From the NCBI RefSeq assembly GCF_000011365.1, contig NC_004463.1, positions 930,001 through 994,000 of the forward strand: DNA of 64,000 nucleotides, read 5' to 3'. Source of the stretch: Bradyrhizobium diazoefficiens USDA 110 (GTDB lineage Bacteria; Pseudomonadota; Alphaproteobacteria; Rhizobiales; Xanthobacteraceae). Under the pieces are notes generated by a model that was not told the origin of the DNA, searched no databases, and was given only the letters and a program-made list of their open reading frames with translations. The position numbers and the translations under genes were made by a program. Positions 45,698 to 54,613 of the stretch are shown here, piece by piece. The stretch's first letter is position 1. Every line of letters starts with the position of its first letter.

Positions 45698-46562
45698 TCA
45701 CCGCGTCATCCTGTTCCACGCATCCAGGCCGGCGATCTTGTACGCCTCCGCCAGTGTCGGGTAGTTGAACGTGTTCTGGATGAAATAGTCGATGCCGCCT
45801 TTGAGGTTGAGCACGGCCTGGCCGATATGGATCAACTCGGTAGCGCCTTCGCCGAGGATGTGCACGCCGAGCAGGCGGCGCGTCTTGGTCGAGAAGATCA
45901 TCTTCATCATGCCGCTGTTCAGCCCCATGATGTGGCCGCGCGAGGTCTCGCGGAAGCGGGCGATGCCGACCTCGTAGGGAATGCCGCGCGTGCGCACCTC
46001 TTCTTCGGTGAGGCCGGCGGTCGAGATCTCCGGCACCGAATAGATGCCGTCGGGAAAGAACTCCGGCGGCGCCAGGGGCTCCATGCCGAGCGCGTGACAG
46101 GCGGCGACGCGGCCCTGCTCCATCGAGGTCGAGGCGAGGCTCGGAAAGCCGATCACGTCACCGGCCGCGTAGATGTGGGGCACGCTGGTCTGCAATGTCA
46201 CGGGATCGACCGTGATGCGCCCGCGTTGATCGACGGCGATGCCGGCGGTCTCGAGGTTGATGCTCGAGAACCTCGACCTCGTGATCGAGGGTTTTCTGCA
46301 GCCGCGTCATCAAATCGCTTGCCGCGATGTCCTGCTTCACCCGGTAGGAGCGGCCGTAGAAGCCACGCTCGCGCCAGCCGGACAGATTGAGCACGGTCTC
46401 GCGCAGGGTTTTGGAGGGAATGGTGCCGGTGTGGACGGAGACGCCGCCGACCCGCCGGCCCTTCTCCACCACCAGCACCGCCTTGCCGAGCTTGGCGCAT
46501 TGCACTGCGGCCCGGCGCCCCGACGGGCCCGAGCCGATCACCACCATGTCGTAGTCGTACAT
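45698..46562 (-). pseudogene. sthA: soluble pyridine nucleotide transhydrogenase, internally deleted
   Basis: The 5' part (from ATG 46562) encodes MYDYDMVVIGSGPSGRRAA (FAD site) and continues to HEVEVLEHQ near residue 95. The next bases continue, in another frame, as NLETAGIAVDQRGRITV and TLQTSVPHIYAAGDVIG to the end. Comparison with the family (about 465 residues) shows that roughly 180 central residues, including the NAD-binding GxGxxG domain, are missing. Short CAACCTCGAG/CTCGAG strings flank the junction (46250-46268), suggesting deletion by microhomology. The active-site region normally CxxxxC is VSVHTGTIPSKT, as usual for SthA. Not functional as read. Confidence 0.88.
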
Positions 46563-46721
46563 CGGAAGACTTCCGAACCCCGCGAGACCAGCGGGAACCG
46601 ACATGCAGCAATCGGGCCAAGGCGGCAAGAAGGCGGCAAGTCCTACCTCGGAGGTAATCGCGCCGATGACGCCGATCTGCGAGCATCGCGCGCAAATAAA
46701 TTCCGGAAGGGCCGCGCGCCG

Positions 46722-48134
46722 ATGCATCAAACCGTCACAAAGCAGATCGATTCGTCGCGCCGCTGGTGGGTGCTCGGCATCGTCGTCGCCGCCCAGTTCA
46801 TGTTCGGCGTCGACGCCTTCATCGTGAACGTCGCCATTCCGACCATCGCCGTCGATCTGCACGCGACGCCAGCGCAGATCGAATCCGTCATCGCGATCTA
46901 TCTGATCGCCTATGCCACGCTGGTCGTCACCGGCGGCAGGCTCGGCGACATCCACGGGACCAAGAACGTATTCCTGGCCGGCGTGCTCGGCTTCACCCTG
47001 ACCTCGCTGTGGTGCGGGCTGGCGCAATCAGGCGCGGAGCTGATCATCGCGCGGCTGGCGCAGGGCGCCACCGCCGCGCTGATGGTGCCGCAGGTGCTGG
47101 CGACGCTGCATCTGTTGTTCACCGACGGCCAGCGCAACCGCGCCTTTGCCGTCTACGGCATTGTGCTCGGGCTTGCGGGCGCCGCGGGCTTCCTGCTCGG
47201 CGGGCTTCTCGTCACGCTCGATCTCGCCGGCACCGGCTGGCGCTCGGTGTTCTTCGTCAACGTTCCCAGCGGCCTCGTCATCGCCGGTGCTGCCTGGCGC
47301 ATCATGCCGTCGGTGCCTCGCCGGGCCGGTACGAAGCTCGACATCAAGGGCAGTGTTGTGCTGTTCGCAGGGTTGTTGTGCCTGATCGGTCCGCTGCTGT
47401 TCGGCCACGACGTCGGCTGGGCGCCGTGGCTGTGGGCGGCGATGGCGATCGGCGGGGTGATCCTCGCGCTATTCCTGAAGCTCGAGCACGCAGTCGGGCG
47501 CGCCGGCGGCATGCCGCTGATCGATCTCACGCTGCTGGCGGATGCGGCGTTCCTGCGCGGCCTCGGCGCGGCCTTCTTTTTCTTCGTCGCCAATCTCTCG
47601 TTCTATCTCGTCATGACGCTGTTCATGCAGCGCGGCCTGAAGATCCCGCCGCTCGAAGCCGGCATGGCCTTCATTCCGCTCGCGTTCGCCTTCATCGTGG
47701 CCTCGCGTCACAGCGGTGTGCGGGCGCGCCATCGCGGCACCAAGGTGTTGATCGAGGGCTGCGCGCTTCAGATCGCGGGCCTCGCCGCGCTCGCGCTTGT
47801 TGTAGTCGATCTCGATGCGCCGACGCCGATCGGGCTTGCGCTCACCATGATCATCTTCGGCTACGGTCAGGGCCTGGTGATGGCGCCGCTGTCCGGCGCG
47901 GTGCTTTCCACCGTGAAGCCCGTCGCCGCAGGCTCGGCGTCCGGCATGTACGGCACCATTGCGCAGATCGGAAATGCGGCCGGAGTGGCCGCAATCGGCG
48001 CATTGTTCTTCGCCCTCGAAGCTCTGCAATCACCGCGCGCAGGATTTCTCGTCTCGCTCGCGCTGTTTGTGACATTAATAATGATCTGCGCCGCATTTCT
48101 GGCGTGGATGCGCCGCGCATCTGCACGAAGTTGA
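46722..48134 (+). CDS. MFS drug transporter, EmrB/QacA (DHA2) type
   Basis: 470 residues from ATG 46722 (GGAAGG upstream); the open frame reaches back to 46239 but that part is antisense to sthA. Fourteen predicted helices, with the motif A-like GGRLGDIHGTKN and the helix-1 string FMFGVDAFIVNVAIPTIAVDL (D-x-x-I-V-NVALP of DHA2). Proton-driven export of drugs or metabolites in the inner membrane. No regulator of the TetR or MarR kind is adjacent. Confidence 0.88.
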   Translation: MHQTVTKQIDSSRRWWVLGIVVAAQFMFGVDAFIVNVAIPTIAVDLHATPAQIESVIAIYLIAYATLVVTGGRLGDIHGTKNVFLAGVLGFTLTSLWCGLAQSGAELIIARLAQGATAALMVPQVLATLHLLFTDGQRNRAFAVYGIVLGLAGAAGFLLGGLLVTLDLAGTGWRSVFFVNVPSGLVIAGAAWRIMPSVPRRAGTKLDIKGSVVLFAGLLCLIGPLLFGHDVGWAPWLWAAMAIGGVILALFLKLEHAVGRAGGMPLIDLTLLADAAFLRGLGAAFFFFVANLSFYLVMTLFMQRGLKIPPLEAGMAFIPLAFAFIVASRHSGVRARHRGTKVLIEGCALQIAGLAALALVVVDLDAPTPIGLALTMIIFGYGQGLVMAPLSGAVLSTVKPVAAGSASGMYGTIAQIGNAAGVAAIGALFFALEALQSPRAGFLVSLALFVTLIMICAAFLAWMRRASARS

Positions 48135-48263
48135 GGCATTGCGGTTAATGCGTGCGGTTTCTCCGTGAATTTCTGGTAATTGACAGCACACACACTTTTC
48201 ATTTTGCAGTGCAGCAACTATCTGGTTTGGGTGGACGTTGAACGTCGCCTGCCAGGAGTTGCC

Positions 48264-49442
48264 GTGTCGCTTGCCAGAAATATCGATCTCTTGAGACGCC
48301 TGCCGAAGGTGGATGGTCTGCGCTTTGCCGACTTCGGCCGCAGCGCGGATGCGCCCGGTCCATTGCAAGAGGTTGCGGACTTCGGTGACAATCCCGGCAA
48401 TCTTCGCATGTTCGCGTTCGCGCCGGCGCAGTTGCAGATGCCGCGCGCGCTCGTCGTCGTGCTGCATGGCTGCGGACAGACCGCAGCGGCTTACGATCTC
48501 GGCGCGGGCTGGTCGACGCTCGCACGGCACTACGGCTTCGCGCTGCTGATGCCCGAGCAGCAGCGCGTCAACAACGGCAACACCTGCTTCAACTGGTTCA
48601 ATCCGGAAGACACTGCGCGCGACAGCGGCGAGGCGCGCTCGATCCGCGAGATGATCGCGCATATGGTCAAGACGCACCGCATCGATCCCAGGCGCGTCTT
48701 CATCACCGGCCTCTCCGCCGGCGGCGGCATGACGTCCGTGATGCTCGCGACCTATCCGGAAGTCTTCGCGGCCGGCGCGGTGATCGCAGGCCTGCCCTAT
48801 GGCATCGCCTCGAATTTGCGCGAGGCGCTGGACGGCATGTTCCATTCGCCGGCGCGTCCCGCGCGCGAGCTCGGCGATCTCGTGCGCAACGCTTCCGATT
48901 ATCGCGGCCCCTGGCCGAAGATGTCGGTGTGGCACGGCAGTGCCGACCGCACCGTCAATCCCGGCAATGCCAACGAGATCGTCAAGCAGTGGCTCGACCT
49001 GCACGACCTGCCTGACGTGCCGATGGCCGAGACCAATGTCGACGGCTATCCGCGCCAGGCCTGGTGGAACAAGGACGGTGAGACGCTTGTCGAGTCCTAC
49101 GCCATCACCGACATGGCGCACGGCACGCCGCTCGGGCTAGCCGACAACGACCAGCGCTATGGCGTCGAAGGCGCGTTCCTGATCGAGGCCGGCATCTCCT
49201 CGTCCTACCACATCGCAAAGTTCTTCGGCCTGACCGGCTGGATTCCGGACGCGGCGAAGAAGAAGGCGGAGGCAAAGCCTGGAGCGCCGAAGCCGGCGCT
49301 GACGCCAGCGCCGCATCTGGCCCGCTCGATCCGCGACGCGGTCGCCGAACCGCCGGCTGAGCCGAAGCGCGAGGACGCCCGCGGCTTCGACCTCGGCCAG
49401 ATCATCACGCGCGCGCTCACCGCCGCGGGGTTGATGAAGTAG
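48264..49442 (+). CDS. PHB-depolymerase-family esterase (extracellular type fold)
   Basis: 392 residues from GTG 48264, chosen for AGGAG 7 bases upstream. Alpha/beta hydrolase with oxyanion string VVLHGCGQTA, nucleophile GLSAGGGM (Ser near 153), Asp in VWHGSADRTV and His in DMAHGTPLG. This is the signature of the LpqC/poly(3-hydroxybutyrate) depolymerase or feruloyl esterase family. No signal peptide is evident with this start. The C-terminal 80 residues are Ala/Pro/Lys-rich and probably disordered. Confidence 0.85.
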   Translation: MSLARNIDLLRRLPKVDGLRFADFGRSADAPGPLQEVADFGDNPGNLRMFAFAPAQLQMPRALVVVLHGCGQTAAAYDLGAGWSTLARHYGFALLMPEQQRVNNGNTCFNWFNPEDTARDSGEARSIREMIAHMVKTHRIDPRRVFITGLSAGGGMTSVMLATYPEVFAAGAVIAGLPYGIASNLREALDGMFHSPARPARELGDLVRNASDYRGPWPKMSVWHGSADRTVNPGNANEIVKQWLDLHDLPDVPMAETNVDGYPRQAWWNKDGETLVESYAITDMAHGTPLGLADNDQRYGVEGAFLIEAGISSSYHIAKFFGLTGWIPDAAKKKAEAKPGAPKPALTPAPHLARSIRDAVAEPPAEPKREDARGFDLGQIITRALTAAGLMK

Positions 49443-49456
49443 CTCAGCCCTCACGC

Positions 49457-49494
49457 GTCGTCCCGGATCTGCGCTTACGCTTGTCCGGGATGAC
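49457..49494. terminator. hairpin, short copy of the dispersed repeat
   Basis: GTCGTCCCGGATCTGCGC and the inverse GTCCGGGATGAC form a stem between the convergent esterase and metallo-hydrolase genes. It is a reduced version of the GTCCCGGG family. Confidence 0.6.
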
Positions 49495-49535
49495 AGCTCT
49501 GTTTGTGGCGACGCCGCTGCATCGCTGAATAGAGC

Positions 49536-50228
49536 TTACATCTCGCCGGTGATGAACGGATTGGTCATCCGCTCCTGGCCGATGCTCGAGCCGGCGCCAT
49601 GGCCGCAAATGAAGCCGACATCGTCGCCGAGCGGCAACAGCTTGGTCTTGATCGAGCTGATCAGCGTGGCGTGACTGCCGCCGGGCAGGTCGGTGCGGCC
49701 GACGGAGCCTGCGAACAGGACGTCGCCGACATGGGCAAAACGTAATTCCTTGTTGAAGAACGCCACGCTGCCGGGCGAATGGCCGGGGCAGTGCAGAATG
49801 TCGAACTGCAAGCCGCCGATCGACACGGTGTCGCCCTCCTCTAACCAGCGGTTCGGTGCGAAGTTGCGCACCCCGGTCATGCCGAAGCGCGCGCCGCTCT
49901 CCACCACATTGTCGAGCAGGAACTTGTCGGCTTGATGCGGTCCCTCGATCGGCACCTTCAGCGCATCGCGCAATTCCGCGGCGCCGCCGACATGGTCGAT
50001 ATGGCCGTGGGTCAGCCAGATCTTCTCCACGGTGACGCCGGTCTGCTTGATCGCCTCCAAAATCTTCGGCACGTCCCCGCCGGGGTCGATCACCACGGCC
50101 TTCTTGCCGGGTTCGTCCCAGATGATGGTGCAGTTCTGCTCGAACAGCGTCACGGGGACGATGATCGCGCCGGCCTTGGCTTGCGAGGACTCTTGCGAGG
50201 ATCCTTGGGTATCATTTTGCTCGGTCAT
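49536..50228 (-). CDS. metallo-beta-lactamase-fold hydrolase (glyoxalase II-like)
   Basis: 230 residues from ATG 50228; the frame continues upstream for hundreds of codons antisense to the alpha-glucosidase, which is not coding. Metal motif THGHIDHVGG (near 80), then HCPGHSPGS and the Asp in HVGDVLFAGSVGRTDL, with the final His in FICGHG. Small YcbL-like hydrolase of thioester or similar bonds. The first 20 residues are Gln/Ser-rich and likely flexible. Confidence 0.88.
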   Translation of the reverse strand: MTEQNDTQGSSQESSQAKAGAIIVPVTLFEQNCTIIWDEPGKKAVVIDPGGDVPKILEAIKQTGVTVEKIWLTHGHIDHVGGAAELRDALKVPIEGPHQADKFLLDNVVESGARFGMTGVRNFAPNRWLEEGDTVSIGGLQFDILHCPGHSPGSVAFFNKELRFAHVGDVLFAGSVGRTDLPGGSHATLISSIKTKLLPLGDDVGFICGHGAGSSIGQERMTNPFITGEM

Positions 50229-50399
50229 GGCGCCACAATGCCGATTTTTGCCATGCCGCCAAGCAAAAGATTCGTGGCCCGGCCCCGGAACAGCCGCCTC
50301 GGCCGTCACACGGCCGTCCCAATTGGCCTGCTGGTTTGAACCGGGGCGTTGCTTCCGCGTTCTCTCGCGCGAGGCGGATTTTCGGGTGGGTTCTCCGAC

Positions 50400-51863
50400 A
50401 TGGCACAGGGCGAGGTGAATTGGTGGCGCGACGGCATCTTCTACCAGGTCTATCCGCGCTCGTTTCAGGACAGCGACGGTGACGGCGTCGGCGATCTCGC
50501 CGGCATCTTGCGGCGGCTGCCTTATGTGAAGTCGCTCGGCGTCGACGCGATCTGGCTGTCGCCGATCTTCCCCTCGCCGATGGCCGATTTCGGCTACGAC
50601 ATTTCCGACCATACCGGCATCGATCCGCTGTTCGGCACGATGGCGGATTTCGACGCGCTGCTCACGGCCGCGCATGAGCATGGTCTCAAGCTGATCCTCG
50701 ACCTCGTGCCCAACCACACCTCGGACCAGCATCCCTGGTTTGTCGAGAGCCGGTCCTCGCGCGACAATCCCAAGCGCGACTGGTACGTCTGGCGCGATCC
50801 GGCGCCCGATGGCGGCGTGCCGAACAACTGGCTGTCCGAGTTCGGCGGCAGCGCGTGGCAGTTCGACGAGACGACGGGTCAATATTACTATCACGCCTTC
50901 CTCGCCCAGCAGCCGGACCTCAACTGGCGCAACCCGGACGTCCGCGCGGCGATCTACGACGCGATGCGGTTCTGGCTGGACAAGGGCGTCGACGGCTTTC
51001 GCGTCGACGTGATCTGGCACCTGATCAAGGACGCCGAATTCCGCGACAATCCGCTCAATCCTCACTACGTCGAGGGCCGTCCGCCGAACGAGAAGATCCT
51101 GACGCAATATTCCACCGACCAGCCGCCGTTCAACTTCGCGCTGCTCTCGACGTTCTGGAGCGCGCGCTCGATCGAGACGATCATCGACGACTACGAGAAG
51201 GCGCTGCCGAAAGGCGCCTGGCCGAACTGGGTGCTCGGCAATCACGACCGCCCGCGGGTCGCCAGCCGTGTCGGGCCCGAGCAGGCCCGCGTCGCCGCCA
51301 TGCTGCTGCTGACGCTGCGCGGCACGCCGACGCTCTATTACGGCGACGAGATCGGCATGCATCAGCTCGCGATCGCGCCCGAGGACGTGCGCGATCCCTT
51401 CGAGAAGAACGTGCCCGGCATCGGCGTCGGCCGCGACGGTTGCCGCACGCCGATGCAGTGGGATTCCTCGAACTTCGCCGGCTTCTCGAACGTCAGGCCG
51501 TGGCTGCCGCTGCCTGAGGATCATATCCACGAGAATGTCGTCAATCTCGAAGCCGACACGCGCTCGATCCTCAGCCTGTACAGGCGGCTCATCGTGCTGC
51601 GAAAGAGCAGCCCGCCCCTGGTGGCCGGCAACTATCATCCGATCGCTGCGCAGGGCGATCTCCTGATCTACCGCCGCGAGGCCGAGGGCAGGGCGGTGAT
51701 CGTGGCCCTCAATCTCGGCCCCGACCCGATCGCCGTCACCACCAGCGCGATCCGCTTCGGCAGCGAGATCCTGCTGTCGACGTTCCTGGATCGTGAGGGT
51801 GAGCGGCTGGAAGGGGTGCTGGATCTGCGCGGGAATGAAGGGGTGATCGTGCAGCCGCCCTAA
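50400..51863 (+). CDS. GH13 alpha-glucosidase with deletion of the catalytic acid segment
   Basis: 487 residues from ATG 50400. Start of the barrel WWRDGIFYQVYPRSFQDSDG, then DLVPNHTSDQHPWF (region I), nucleophile Asp near 202 in DGFRVDVIW (region II) and LGNHDRPR near 281 (region IV). Related glucosidases have about 530 residues and carry the acid Glu in a stretch like LIGEIYLP between the two. Here YSTDQP runs straight into PFNFALLS at about codon 240, an in-frame loss of roughly 45 residues. The paralogue at 52050-53747 keeps that Glu (LAEANV). The enzyme is therefore expected to be dead or strongly impaired. The rest of the frame is intact. Confidence 0.85.
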   Translation: MAQGEVNWWRDGIFYQVYPRSFQDSDGDGVGDLAGILRRLPYVKSLGVDAIWLSPIFPSPMADFGYDISDHTGIDPLFGTMADFDALLTAAHEHGLKLILDLVPNHTSDQHPWFVESRSSRDNPKRDWYVWRDPAPDGGVPNNWLSEFGGSAWQFDETTGQYYYHAFLAQQPDLNWRNPDVRAAIYDAMRFWLDKGVDGFRVDVIWHLIKDAEFRDNPLNPHYVEGRPPNEKILTQYSTDQPPFNFALLSTFWSARSIETIIDDYEKALPKGAWPNWVLGNHDRPRVASRVGPEQARVAAMLLLTLRGTPTLYYGDEIGMHQLAIAPEDVRDPFEKNVPGIGVGRDGCRTPMQWDSSNFAGFSNVRPWLPLPEDHIHENVVNLEADTRSILSLYRRLIVLRKSSPPLVAGNYHPIAAQGDLLIYRREAEGRAVIVALNLGPDPIAVTTSAIRFGSEILLSTFLDREGERLEGVLDLRGNEGVIVQPP

Positions 51864-51896
51864 AAAGTAGGGCGAGGCGACAGCGTCATTCTCCAA

Positions 51897-52030
51897 CGTC
51901 GTCCTGGACAAGCGAAGCGCAGATCCAGGACCCATTACCACAGGACGCAGTGTGGCGGAGGCTGGTGGTTATCAGCTCACGCGCCAACGACCTCTTGGGG
52001 TAATGGGTCCTGGCTTTCGCCAGGACGACG
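51897..52030. repeat. dispersed palindromic element, second copy
   Basis: CGTCGTCCTGGACAAGCGAA ... CCAGGACCCATTACC and GGTAATGGGTCCTGG ... CCAGGACGACGGCGG, the same design as 38396-38537. Lies between the convergent alpha-glucosidase and trehalose-synthase-like genes. Confidence 0.82.
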
Positions 52031-52049
52031 GCGGAGTGTGTGGATGCAC

Positions 52050-53747
52050 CTACCCCGGATGCTTGTTACCCGCAGTATCCCCGTCGATATCGCTCCGCTT
52101 CAAGAGATAATCCAACCCGCCGACCCGATACCAGCGATAGCCATACGGCTCCAGCACGACGCGGTGCTGGCCGCGCTTGTCGGCGTGGCTGTGGTCTTCC
52201 GCGAGCAGATTGATCAGGTGCGCGCCGGCATCATCAGGCAGCCCCGTCGAGAACGCGATCTCGCGTGGCTTCTCATCGAGATTGTGCACGAACAGCACCG
52301 AATTGTTGCGCCAGTCATAGCGCATGATGAAGACGGCCGGATCACGCGTCGCAATGACCGCGAAATCGCCCCAGCCGATCTCCGGCACCTCCTTGCGCAT
52401 GCGGACGATGCGTTCGGTCCAGTTCAGCATGGAATTGGCATCGCGCCGCTGCTTGGCGACGTTGACGTGCGGAAAGCCATAAGGGCCCTTGTCGATGACG
52501 GGACAGGCCGGCTTGTCGTTCTTGGTGAAGCCGCCATGCGGCTCGGTCGACCATTGCATCGGCGTGCGCGCGCAATTGCGCTCCGGCAATGAGAGATCGT
52601 CGCCCATCCCGATCTCGTCGCCATAGCGGATCACGGGCGTTCCCGGCAGCGTGCACATCAGGCTGTAGGCAAGCTCGAGCCGCCTGCGGTCGCCGCCGAG
52701 CATCGGCGCGAGGCGGCGGCGAATGCCGCGGTCGTAGAGCTGCATGTCCTTGTCGGGGCCGAAGCTCTTGAACACGGTGTCGCGCTGCGCCGGGGTCAAG
52801 CGCCCGAGATCGAGCTCGTCGTGATTGCGCAGGAACAGGCCCCATTGCGCCGAGCCCGGCCGCGGCTTGGTCGCCTTCAGCGCCTTTGCCAGCGGTCGCG
52901 AGTCGGCCGACGCCAGCGCATAGAACAGATGCTGGTTGACGTGGAAGTTGAACATCATGTGCATGCGGTCGGCATCGCGGCCGAAATATTCCATGTCGGT
53001 TTCCGGCAGCACATTGGCTTCGGCGAGGATGATGGCGTCACCCTGGCGCCATTGCAGGAATTCGCGGAACGCGCGCAGCATGTCGTATTGCTCGACCGGC
53101 TTCTTCACCTTGGCGCCCTTGGTCGCGATCACGAAGGGCACGGCGTCCATGCGGAATCCGGAGACGCCGAGCTGGATCCAGAAGCCCATGATCTTCAAGA
53201 TCTCGGCCTGCACGTGCGGGTTCGAGGTGTTGAGGTCGGGCTGAAAATCGTAGAAGCGATGAAAATACCAGGCGCCGGCGTCCTTGTCGCGCGTCCAGGT
53301 CGATTTCTGCACGCCGGGAAACACCATGCCCTTGTTGGCATTGGCGGGCTTCGTGTCGGACCAGACGTACCAGTCGCGATAGGGCGAGTTCTTGTCGCGC
53401 CGCGCGTCCTTGAACCAGCGATGCTGGTCCGAGGTGTGGTTGACGACGAGGTCGATGATGATGCGGATGCCGCGCTGCTTGCAGCCATGGGCGAATTCGA
53501 CGAAGTCGCCGAGCGTGCCGTAGCGGGAATCGACGCTGTAATAGTCGGCGATGTCGTAGCCGTCGTCGCGGCCGGGCGAGGTCTGGAATGGCATCAGCCA
53601 GATCGTGGTGATGCCGAGGCCGTGCAGATAGTCGAGCCGCCGCAGCAGGCCCTTGAAGTCGCCGACGCCGTCGCCGTCGGCATCCATATAGGTGCCGACG
53701 GACAGGCAGTAGATCACGCCGTTCTTGTACCAGAGATCGTCGATCAT
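52050..53747 (-). CDS. GH13 trehalose synthase-like glucosyl-isomerase/hydrolase
   Basis: 565 residues. Barrel start LWYKNGVIYCLSVGTYMDADGDG split by usual loops; region I DLVVNHTSDQH, nucleophile in SGFRMDAVPF, acid Glu in ILAEANV and FLRNHDEL. The WYKNGVIYCL start and length point to the TreS-like branch that interconverts maltose and trehalose, though plain amylase activity is possible. The C-terminal beta-sandwich ends in GYRWYRVGG. In rhizobia trehalose supports osmotic and desiccation tolerance. The faulty alpha-glucosidase lies tail to tail with it. Confidence 0.87.
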   Translation of the reverse strand: MIDDLWYKNGVIYCLSVGTYMDADGDGVGDFKGLLRRLDYLHGLGITTIWLMPFQTSPGRDDGYDIADYYSVDSRYGTLGDFVEFAHGCKQRGIRIIIDLVVNHTSDQHRWFKDARRDKNSPYRDWYVWSDTKPANANKGMVFPGVQKSTWTRDKDAGAWYFHRFYDFQPDLNTSNPHVQAEILKIMGFWIQLGVSGFRMDAVPFVIATKGAKVKKPVEQYDMLRAFREFLQWRQGDAIILAEANVLPETDMEYFGRDADRMHMMFNFHVNQHLFYALASADSRPLAKALKATKPRPGSAQWGLFLRNHDELDLGRLTPAQRDTVFKSFGPDKDMQLYDRGIRRRLAPMLGGDRRRLELAYSLMCTLPGTPVIRYGDEIGMGDDLSLPERNCARTPMQWSTEPHGGFTKNDKPACPVIDKGPYGFPHVNVAKQRRDANSMLNWTERIVRMRKEVPEIGWGDFAVIATRDPAVFIMRYDWRNNSVLFVHNLDEKPREIAFSTGLPDDAGAHLINLLAEDHSHADKRGQHRVVLEPYGYRWYRVGGLDYLLKRSDIDGDTAGNKHPG

Positions 53748-53827
53748 GCGCGAGCGGCCTCACAGGTCCCGCCGGGGTGCGGCGGCTGCGTGATAAGTGC
53801 GAGGGCAGGGGGAGGTTCCTGCGCCAC

Positions 53828-53978
53828 CGTCGTCCCGGGGCGCGCGAAGCGCGAGCCCGGGACCCATAGCCACAGGGAGTAGTTTTGCGAAGACTCGGAG
53901 TTACCTGTCCTGCGCCACAACCGCTCCCTGTGGTTATGGATTCCGGGCTCGCGCCAAGCGGCGCGCCCCGGAATGACG
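53828..53978. repeat. dispersed palindromic element (GTCCCGGG...ATGGATTCC family)
   Basis: CGTCGTCCCGGGGCGCGCGA on the left and GCGCGCCCCGGAATGACG on the right, with inner GGGACCCATAGCCACAGGGAG facing CTCCCTGTGGTTATGGATTCC (each split by one or two changes). It shares GCGAAGACTCGG with 38396-38537 and 57543-57713. Located in the divergent gap between the trehalose-synthase-like gene and mmcB. Confidence 0.8.
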
Positions 53979-54007
53979 GGTGGAATGGAATCGGCTAAAC
54001 TCGCGCC

Positions 54008-54499
54008 ATGGACAGCAGCGCCCGCAACATCGCCCTCGTGCCGCCGCCGGACCGCCGTCAATCCGAGACGGCGCTGGCGATCGCGCGCGGCACGGCGCGG
54101 CTGCTGCGCTCGCTCGGATTTTCCTGCATCAGCGAATTGCCGCTGCCGTCGGGCCGGCGCGCCGATCTGGTGGCGCTGAACGAGCGCGGCGAGATCTGGA
54201 TCGTCGAGATCAAGTCGTCGGTCGAGGATCTGCGCGCCGATCAGAAATGGCACGAATACCGCGCCCACTGCGACCGGCTGTTCTTCGCCTTCACGCAGGA
54301 CCTGCCGTGCGAGATCTTTCCGCAAGGCACCGGCCTCATCATCGCCGACGCCTATGGCGCGCATCTGCATTGCGAGGCGCCCGAGCACAAGATCGCGGCC
54401 GCCACGCGCAAGCAGATGACGGTGCGTTTTGCGATGGCGGCGGCTTTGCGGATCAACCGGCTGGTCGATCCGCAGGGGCACGCGGATTTCTGGGAATGA
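54008..54499 (+). CDS. mmcB: MmcB-family DNA repair protein
   Basis: 163 residues. PD-(D/E)XK-like fold: Asp in GRRADLVALN, then WIVEIKSS (Glu-x-Lys) and a helix LRADQKWHEYRAHCDRLFF. This matches MmcB, a LexA-linked repair factor of alphaproteobacteria first defined in Caulobacter. In related genomes the gene stands alone near regSR-like or metabolic genes. The call rests on the motif spacing and length. Confidence 0.83.
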   Translation: MDSSARNIALVPPPDRRQSETALAIARGTARLLRSLGFSCISELPLPSGRRADLVALNERGEIWIVEIKSSVEDLRADQKWHEYRAHCDRLFFAFTQDLPCEIFPQGTGLIIADAYGAHLHCEAPEHKIAAATRKQMTVRFAMAAALRINRLVDPQGHADFWE

Positions 54500-54502
54500 G
54501 TC

Positions 54503-54607
54503 CGTAGGATGGGTAGAGCGAAGCGAAACCCATCACTTTCGGTCAGGTAAGCAAGGCGGTCAGGTAAGCAAGGAAGGTGGGTTTCGCTTCGCTCTACCCA
54601 CCCTACG
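54503..54607. repeat. long inverted repeat with internal tandem copy
   Basis: CGTAGGATGGGTAGAGCGAA and its inverse TTCGCTCTACCCACCCTACG-type sequence form a stem of about 32 bp. Between the arms GGTCAGGTAAGCAAG is present twice in tandem (54541-54574). Sits between the convergent mmcB and regR stops, so likely a terminator for both. Confidence 0.75.
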
Positions 54608-54613
54608 AAACCG

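Noticed and set aside
46239..46721. Extended start for the EmrB-type transporter
   Set aside because: This part is antisense to the sthA remnant; the membrane protein begins naturally at 46722.
50229..51941. N-terminal fusion of the metallo-hydrolase to a 570-residue domain
   Set aside because: The extension is antisense to the alpha-glucosidase and has no recognisable domain.
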